Origin: Sphaerosporella brunnea | Taxonomy: Eukaryota; Ascomycota; Pezizomycetes; Pezizales; Pyronemataceae | Direction of reading: 5' to 3' | Assembly (NCBI GenBank): GCA_008704415.1 | Contig: VXIS01000015.1 | Span: forward strand, 186,001 to 250,000 | DNA: 64,000 nt | Shown: piece by piece, positions 56,868-64,000 of the stretch | How positions within the stretch are numbered: position 1 is the first letter of the stretch | How the letters are laid out: the number at the start of each line of letters is the position of its first letter | The notes under the pieces: generated by a model | Told to the model about the DNA's origin: nothing | Database searches by the model: none | Seen by the model: the letters and a program-made list of their open reading frames with translations, nothing else | Translations under genes and position numbers: made by a program

Positions 56868-57375
56868 ATACTCTACCCTTACGGCGGGGGCAAATCCTAA
56901 CCAAGTGCACGTCCACCAATTATAATCACTGTGAGCCTGCCTCCAAGCTACTGGCCATCATTGGTGAGGTGGGTCCGCTTTTCTCTCCTTCCCACCCTTC
57001 GGGGAGAGCGATCAGATTCCAACTACAACCTTCAATTCCCTGAAACGCGCGGTTGAGCCGAGTGATATCCGATGCTTCACACATATCATAGGTGTGCAAG
57101 TTCCGGCATTATGTTTTTTTCTCCGCGCCTCAATCATAAGTCTCAAAATCCACATTCGATTCCTCGCATAAGAATAAGCCAAAAAAAGGCGCACATATCC
57201 CACAACATCCAAGATCAAAACCAAAAACATCAACACCGCAAACCGTCTATGCCAAAGTTAACATGTGAAAAAAAAAAAAAAAAGTATTCAAAACCCAACA
57301 TCGTGTCAAACGTTCAAAACGGCGATCACTGCCCCCCATGTTGCCTTCCCCACAAAACCTCGTTCCTCCCGGCGA
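56868..57375. other. Intergenic, no gene seen
   Basis: 3' flank of the large minus-strand gene, with a run of about 16 A near 57267. Confidence 0.4.
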
Positions 57376-60204
57376 CTACCTCCTCCTAACACCCGCCACA
57401 ACCCCGTTCGCCACAGTTTCAAATCTAATATTCCTCCTCCAAAGTTGTGTACACTTTTCGACGCCGCCATTATCAAGCCACCTCTGAAGGTTCTTGCACT
57501 GGCTAACATCAAAGACCTCCAGATTATGGCAGCCCTCGACGACCGCCTCGACGCCGACACCGGTGACTCGAACACAGCCTCTAACGCTCAGTTCTTTCAG
57601 CTCCAGTAGATGCAGGCCAATAGCTCTCAGCGAAGAATCCGATACCGCCGAGCCACAGAACGAGAGTTTCAGGGTTGACAAGTGCTGGCATCCTAGCGAG
57701 AGGACTTCCGTAGCTGTATCTGAGAGGGCGCAGCAGAAGGACTATTTGCTTGGTTAGCTAGTGGAGGGGGGAGAAAGGGGGAGGAGGGGGATTACGAGAT
57801 CAAGGCTGCGAAGGCCCTTGGCAGCGGTGGTGAGGAATACTACCGAAGAATCCGTTAGGTAGGTGCAATCTGCCAGACACAGACTCTGCAGCCGTTCGAA
57901 GCGTGTCAAACTCCAGCTCTGGAATCCCTGATCTGTGATGGTGGTACATCTCGTAAGATCCACGTGTTCCAGCCGCTTAGCGGCGTGTGCTGCCAGATGG
58001 CTCATCGTCCTATCAGTGACGTGTTTGCAGTAAGACAGCGTGAGGGAGCGGAGGTTAGGACATCCGATGACGGTGCCTGCAGGTGGATGGACCTGCGGAG
58101 GCGGAACGTGGCGTGAGGAGGAGGGATGTTGTTGTTGCTGCTGTTGGTGAGGGTTGTGATTATTCTCGGCCCACATAGGATGAAACTCGGGAACTACCCA
58201 GCCGACTACTCTTGCAAGGAGTGTATCAGAAACCTTTCTGCAGTTCGAAAGGTCGATTTCCTCCAATCCTTTGGCGCGATTCGACATTTCCAGGACAGCC
58301 TGCCCCGTGATATCCCAGACGCTTTTCATGATCCAGCGTTTGACATTGTGACCGCAGAGGTTTGCCAGCGCCGTGAAGCCCTCATCGGATATGTGGAAGC
58401 AATGGGAAATGTCCACCGTGTGTGGTCGGTGGCCTACAAACGGCGCGATGCTATCGATCAGCACCCGGTCGTTGATCACCCGGTTGTATGGCTTCAAGTC
58501 GAGGACTTTGCATAAGTGCGGAGAGTAGCTCAGGAGACGGGACCAGTGGGTGGACACGGCACGCATGCGCATCAGCTCGGGCAGCTCGAGGTATTTAAAG
58601 ATCTCGTTGAGGATGTCGTCGTCGAACTGGCCAATATTGAACCGGCTCGGCTTCCGGGAAAGGATTCTCACCCCCGAGGTTTTGGGACGTTTGGCAGGCG
58701 ATTTCTCAGGTGGTGTGGTGACGTGTTTCGATTTGGAGGCTGACGAAGGGATTGGAGTCGAGGATGACGACAGCGGAGAGGATTTATCTTCAGTCGGCGA
58801 CGAACTGCCGGACGGCGTGGGTGGAGCCAGAGAACCCCGGCGGGACTTGGAGCGCACCATGGCGTCGAAGTCGGTGGGGATGTACGGATCTGGGTCGAAG
58901 GGTTCGACGACATTGAGATTGTTCGGTCCCGTGGCATTGAATGGTGACTCCGTGCGAGTTAAACTTAGATGCGGGGCCTGTAGGTTTTGCATGTCTGAGA
59001 TGTCCATCCTGTCGACAGAGCGATGAGTCGGAGCGACGACGAATGGCACCGCATTGTTTCCCATTATCATCCCGCCGTGGCCGGCCATCCGTGTGCGTGC
59101 CGTCTTTTCGAGCTGCTGCTGCACCTCCGGCGGACACTTCTTCCACAGCTCCGCGAGCACGCCCCCCCCTATCACCAGACATTCTACATAGGAAATCGAC
59201 CGCACAGTTGCCGTTCGCTTGGGAGCAAGCGACAGCCCCGCAACCTCGCCAAAATACTGTCCTTTCTTTAGTCTCGCCTTAATCTTAACTCGCGCAGGAT
59301 CCGATTCGTCCACCACCTCGACCTCCCCTCGCACGATAAAGTATATCTCCCTGCCCTGCGAATTCTGCTGTATGATGGACGTGAAAGGATTGAATGCACG
59401 AGGCTGCGCGCTCAGGCCAAGGAAGTGCAGATTCTCCGGCGGCAGATTCGCAAACAATGGTAATTCCTTCAATAGCTGACGAATATTGACCGCCACGCTG
59501 GCGAGTGCCGACGCGCTTGCCCATTGACCACCGGGCGTGAGACCCTGCGAGCCCAATCCATTGGCCATCGTCAGCGCCGATTCATCCAAATCCATCTCGC
59601 CATCATCCACTGGCCGCTTTACCCCGCCGCTGCGCGTAGACTCCCTCTCCTTCTTTTTTTTATTCAACAGCGTCAACCGCTCCTCCGCCTCTTCACGGAT
59701 CGCGCGCTCCACCTCTGGAAATTTTGGCAGCTCTCTCTGCAGGGCCTCTTTGGTGAGCACCATCAGCAGGCACTTGCTGCGGGCGATAATGGTAGCGGTG
59801 CGCGGGATATTCATCAAGATACCGATCTCGCCAAAAAACGCGCCGGGCCTGAGTTCGGCGTATGTGCTCTCACCATCACGGCTGGTAACGGCCACGGTGC
59901 CGCGCACAAGCCAATACATAGCCTTCGCATCGTCGCCTTCCGTCAGAATGTAATCTCTGGGGGAGTGCAGCTGCGGGCGCAGATGTGTAGCAACCGCGGA
60001 TAGAAACTCTTCCGGGGCGGCCTGGAACAACGGGAAGCTGCGCAGCCGATCCAGCAGATCCAGTGGCATGCCGTTCTGGGTGGTCAGAGGCGATGGCCGG
60101 ATCGGTCGTGCTGGATTGGCAGAGCTCTCGTACGAGTGCACGATCTCTAGAGTGTTGACGCGGTTGGCCCCGGCCGAGGAGCCGTGAGCTCGGCGGCGGT
60201 GCAT
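57376..60204 (-). CDS. Two cyclic-nucleotide-binding domains, F-box and leucine-rich repeats
   Basis: Two exons on the minus strand, 57796-60204 and 57376-57741, joined by a 54-nt phase-0 intron that restores a repeat (SLDL|SFCCALSD); 924 aa. Domain 1 (about 50-165) is a cNMP-binding fold: FPLFQAAPEEFL, YILTEGDDAKAMYWLVRGTV and the phosphate cassette FFGEIGILMNIPRTATI. Domain 2 (about 240-365) repeats it: LPLFANLPPENL, EIYFIVRGEVEVV, YFGEVAGLSLAPKRTATV. A Ser/Pro-rich linker leads to an F-box (about 520-560: FDDDILNEIFKYLELPELMR) and AMN1-like leucine-rich repeats to the end (RSLTLSYCKHVTDRTMSHLA, LCLADCTYLTDSSVVFL, LSVRGCVRVTGVGVEAV). It would link a nucleotide or other small-ligand signal to SCF-type ubiquitination. 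Fungal relatives of this layout exist; ligand and targets are not established here. Confidence 0.9.
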
Positions 60205-62051
60205 AACGGCGGGCGGCTGATGATGAGCGGGGGGGAGAGGGGGAAGGAAGGACGGATACGACCGCCGGGGGGGGGGGGGGCTAGCTAGCTACTGCTGCGG
60301 CTGGATGATGAGCGTGTGGGAACGCGGGCGGGAATCGTTTTCGAGCGGGGCGATGGAACGCGCGGGGTTTGGGGGGGGGGGGGGGTGGGATGCGGATGAA
60401 AGCAAGCCAGCAAGCAAGTTGGTTTTGGTTTGCGGGTTCCTGTATGCAGGTAGCACGTGTCGTTCGTTCGGGGTTTCGATTGCGTCGCTGTGTTGTTTCG
60501 TTCGTTCGTCCGTTCGCTCGCTCGCTCGCTTGCAGGATCGTTGGCTGGCAGGACGTGGTGGTTGGCTGGTTTGCCTGGCGGATGCGGAATGTGACGACGA
60601 CGACGATGACGGAGAATGGCAACAAGCGAACGAAGCAGACGGCGACGATGACGGCGATGGCGGTGACGATATGGATCGATGTTTCTCCACCCCCCCCCCC
60701 CAGTTGTGGGCAGCAATAGCACGGCAGTTATTGATTGCTTGATTGAGGCGAGAAGCAGCTTCAGATGGCACGAGATAACTACATATAACGATGATGTATC
60801 TATGCCCCGAGCAACTACATCTGCGCGAAAACAATAAACAATAGCGCTGAACTAAGCAGCAATGTCCCTTTCCTTCTCCCTTCCAATCGGATCGCGAAGT
60901 CCTTCGTTAACGTTAACGTTGCTGAGAAGGTGGATCGCGGTAGGGCTGGCTGACCGCTGAGGTGATGTCGTGCATGGTGAGTGAGTACAGACTCACACGC
61001 AAGACGCGTGTTCTCACGCTGATGGCCAGGCCAGGCAGGAAAACAGGTCAGGAAAGGAAACAGAAGAGTTGAATAGGGGGAGCTTGAAACAAAACGTAGC
61101 CTTCTCTCCAGAAGCGCAACATATACGCACTTGTACATACAGCACACTATTATCCACCTCCCATCAACGAAAAAACAAATCCCCCATAGCAATATTTACG
61201 GTCTCTATAACCATCGAAAACGACCACGGCTTATGCCATGGACACTCATCTACTCCGAAAGCGTTATGGGCACACGTGGTGGGTGGATGTATGGAGAAGC
61301 TCGAATCGAATCTGCGCGCGAGCAATAAAACCTCCTATCGATATCGATAGTACCAGCTGCCGGCCGCCTCGCCAAATCCATCCCTGATCCCACCCGCCTA
61401 TCTTCGTTTCGTTTACACCCGCGAAAAGCAAACAAGCAAACGGTAATTTTGCATAAATGAAAACTGTGTCTGAACGAAAAAATAAAATCACAAATATACT
61501 TCACACCCACCGGCATGAATATACCGCGTCGAATTTTTCACCCCGTGCAGCTACGTTGTGGCGTAAACCTGAAAATCGCCGACCGGGACTATCCGCCGCA
61601 GCGAAAAGCCAAGATCAACAGCAGATCGATATACCTAGAGAGCGTATCACACAGTGAAAAGGTAGAATATAGAGAGCTGTTGTCGAAAATGAAGGCAACA
61701 ACTTTGGAAAAGCACTCCCCGAGAAAAGGGTATGAGTGATAGCTGATGATGCATGATAACCCATCACATGGGAAAGAAAGCGAGAACCAGTTAATAGAAC
61801 CCACCGCTTCTTTCCCTTTAGAGTTTGCCCCGGTGCTTGAAGGTCAAGCCACGTATTATTGGCTCTAGAGTACTCGAAGAGCGGGAAATATGAGAATCAC
61901 CCCGGGAGGGAGCGGGAGCGGGACGAGCCGGGTGGCGAATATCAAAAAGTTTGTTTTGCGGCCTTACAGTTACTAGCGAAAACGTAAAGTGTGAGCCGCC
62001 TTTCCGAGTGCTTTCCGAGGCGGCAGCTGGGGAGTGGTTTGAACTTGCGGA
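60205..62051. other. Intergenic with simple-sequence leader
   Basis: The presumed leader of the 924-aa protein gene carries G runs (60268-60280, 60369-60386), a GTTC/GCTC tetranucleotide stretch (about 60500-60532) and a C run (60690-60701). No other gene seen to 62051. Confidence 0.5.
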
Positions 62052-62060
62052 ACGGCGCGT

Positions 62061-62254
62061 TTTTTGTTTTTAATCATATTGTATTCGGTCGCATGCGGCC
62101 ATGACATATATAAGAGAGAAGAGACTGTGCTACCCCTTCGGCGGAGCCGACGACTGGGCCTGCGGCCCTTCTAAGGAGAGGAACTGAGGAAATCAAATCA
62201 GGGAGGGAGGAAATCAAATCAGGGAGGCAGGAAAGCGCGACAAGGGAATTCGTG
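62061..62254 (-). mobile_element. 5'-truncated LINE tail with target-site duplication
   Basis: About 194 bases of the Tad-type LINE 3' end in minus orientation (TTTTTAATCATATTGTATTC, then GTCGCATGCGGCC). 9-base direct repeats ACGGCGCGT flank it at 62052-62060 and 62255-62263. Inside, GGAAATCAAATCAGGGAGG is tandemly duplicated (about 62187-62230). Confidence 0.85.
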
Positions 62255-62263
62255 ACGGCGCGT

Positions 62264-63871
62264 CTGTCCTGGTGTTGTTGTGGCGGCCTGAGGTGAGAGC
62301 CCCGGAACTTGACGGAATGGAGCGGTATCTAGGTTAATCGAGAGGCAGAGGCTTTGATTAACAGCGTTAATCACGAAATCGCACGCTGTCGGCTGGATCG
62401 CCGCCTCATGGAGTCGCAAGCCTGGATGTCAAAACAAAATTTCAAGCCGTCAGCCAGCCGAGCGAGGCCAGAGATGCCCATATTTCGCGCTCTTCCTCAT
62501 TAACGAGTAGATCCGGTATACTGCAGTACGTAAGCAAAAGTCTCGATGATTGCACTGTGAGCTGAAAGTTTTACAACACCGCCGGCGTTTGGTCTAAGAG
62601 CTACAAAAAAATTGATGGTCAATCAATGTGATGTGAACTACAGTTTAACCCGGTGTTAGGCAATTTCATGCGTTTCCCGTTGACATTTTGTGCTAGCTCG
62701 CTTAGAGAGGCACTTAAAGTTTAAGAATGCGGATGCAAAGATTGAGGTTTTTCCAGGCGTTGTTGAGATACAATTAAAATCGTGTGCTGTGCTTTCTTAA
62801 ATGCAGTAAACGCAAGATCTCACGCTAAAAACTAAGATTCCTACGACCAAGGCTGTGTTTCAACCGCTTCACGTCCTCCAAAATGTTTCCAAGATTTATT
62901 CCAAACTCTCTTTTATATGAAGACACAATCCCGAGGGTTTTGAGGCAAAGAGTCCAAAACCGGTGTTATGGTGTCAGGTACTGTAAGTACTCTAGGATGC
63001 TCAACTCAAGCCTATCACGTATCACTTATCCTGCCGGGAGGGCCGCTTTCTAGATCGCCCAGGGCACCTCGACAGGCAGGAACTGGAAGGTGGAGGTGCT
63101 ATGATCTTATGAATAAGACCGATCGTGAGCTCGACCAAAAGGAAGAAAAAAATTGAAACGGGCACGAGTGATGTGTGAGGAAGGAGAAAAATATTGACGA
63201 TTCAGGCTTGCAATGAGAATTCTTTCGTCCACTTAGAACAGAAAGAAGGAGGTGTGTGGTCCGATTTACAAGACTTCAAGGACACATCGTCAGGAGATCG
63301 AATGGCCTGTGATCAGCGCCCAGAGCCAGATGGTCTAGTGACCCTTCATCTACCTGCAGAAGACCTACAGCTATATCCAACCGCATGAGAAATTCCCCAC
63401 CAGCGGCCCTTACAGTACCGCCCCGTGTGAGTACGAGTAGAGTGCGGCCCGAGTATCAATACAAGGTCTTTTTGTAGCAATGCCTTCGTCTTTTTCTGCA
63501 GCCTGCTATGTAGCTTTTCAACTCGCTTTTCGTTTGTGTGCGGGGGTCCTGTTTATTCTCGAAAAAATATTGATCTTCTGCACATCGCTGAGTCACCGGT
63601 AATCACTCAGAATAAAAAACGGGAGGCAAATGGCCGAACGCGAGTCGACTTACTAAGAGCGGTTCGCTTATCGGCTTGGCTCTGCCTCCGTCGATCTGTG
63701 TAGCCCGACATTCGGCATCCAGATCTGAGCAACGCTCATATGAGGTATCCAAACCACGTCTTCGCATCCGCTCTCACCGTCAAAAAACTACCACATCCAG
63801 CCAAGACCAATATTCCCGCGATTCAGATTTCCACCTCCATACGCACCGCCCTCCACCGGCTCACCTGGCCC
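62264..63871. other. Intergenic, no gene seen
   Basis: No supported gene; the right end is the upstream region of the partial gene. Confidence 0.4.
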
Positions 63872-64000
63872 ATGCCTCCCAAACGCAAACTCGCAACAGT
63901 AGCAGCTGCAGCTGCAGCTCCCCAACCCAAAAAGAAGCTTCAAACAGCCCTTCCCACTGCGGCCGCAGAAGCAAACTACGATGAAGGAATCGTAGACCCA
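63872..64000 (+). CDS. 5' end of a gene running out of the window
   Basis: 43 codons, MPPKRKLATVAAAAAAPQPK then KKLQTALPT...YDEGIVDP, open to the last base. Two basic clusters (PPKRK, PKKK) separated by an Ala run look like a nuclear localisation signal. A nuclear protein is likely, but nothing more can be said without the rest. Confidence 0.6.
   Translation, partial: MPPKRKLATVAAAAAAPQPKKKLQTALPTAAAEANYDEGIVDP

Noticed and set aside
60289..60834. 181-codon minus-strand frame
   Set aside because: Ser/Pro/His low complexity from simple repeats in the leader of the 924-aa protein gene.

Overview
The window is nuclear DNA of a filamentous ascomycete (Pezizomycotina). The signs are short introns of about 45-100 nt with fungal splice sites, LaeA-like methyltransferases, a fungal SEA-complex subunit, a GH24 lysozyme with SH3 domain, Tad-type LINE fragments and a BED-finger transposon relic. 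The gene-poor, transposon-rich intergenic DNA would suit a Pezizomycetes-like genome, but the species cannot be fixed from the sequence alone.

Layout. 0-4.2 kb: a Nudix hydrolase gene (-) and a three-exon gene for a Ser/Pro-rich coiled-coil protein (+). 4.6-22 kb: an accessory block with four paralogous SAM-dependent methyltransferases of the LaeA-like type (7437-8982 +, 11705-13410 +, 13740-15257 -, 20187-21756 +). They are separated by 5'-truncated LINE fragments, a MITE and a degraded gene. All four read through as complete proteins of 330-354 aa once spliced, but their exon counts are 10, 14, 6 and 8. 22.5-36 kb: the main gene-bearing part, with an F-box/ankyrin protein, the RTC1/WDR24-type WD40-RING protein, a damaged ankyrin gene, a small basic protein, a secreted eight-cysteine protein and a hexose-type MFS transporter. 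36-44.6 kb: gene-poor DNA with an inverted-repeat element carrying a BED-type finger, itself interrupted by a LINE tail. 44.6-64 kb: a secreted GH24 lysozyme, several TA-flanked MITEs, a small CxxC protein, a coiled-coil protein, an intron-containing tRNA-Gly(GCC), a conserved 116-aa protein, a 924-aa protein combining two cyclic-nucleotide-binding domains with an F-box and leucine-rich repeats, and the start of a gene that leaves the window.

Most genes look like unrelated housekeeping or environmental functions. The methyltransferase block is the only obvious gene family cluster. No polyketide synthase, NRPS, terpene synthase or other backbone gene lies in the window, so the four methyltransferases are not visibly part of a biosynthetic cluster here. 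The most unusual signals are the intron turnover, microexons and GC-AG introns in that family, the many retroposon tails with clean target-site duplications, and the cNMP/F-box/LRR architecture. Exon boundaries were placed by reading frame, splice sites and comparison of the paralogues, not by transcript data.
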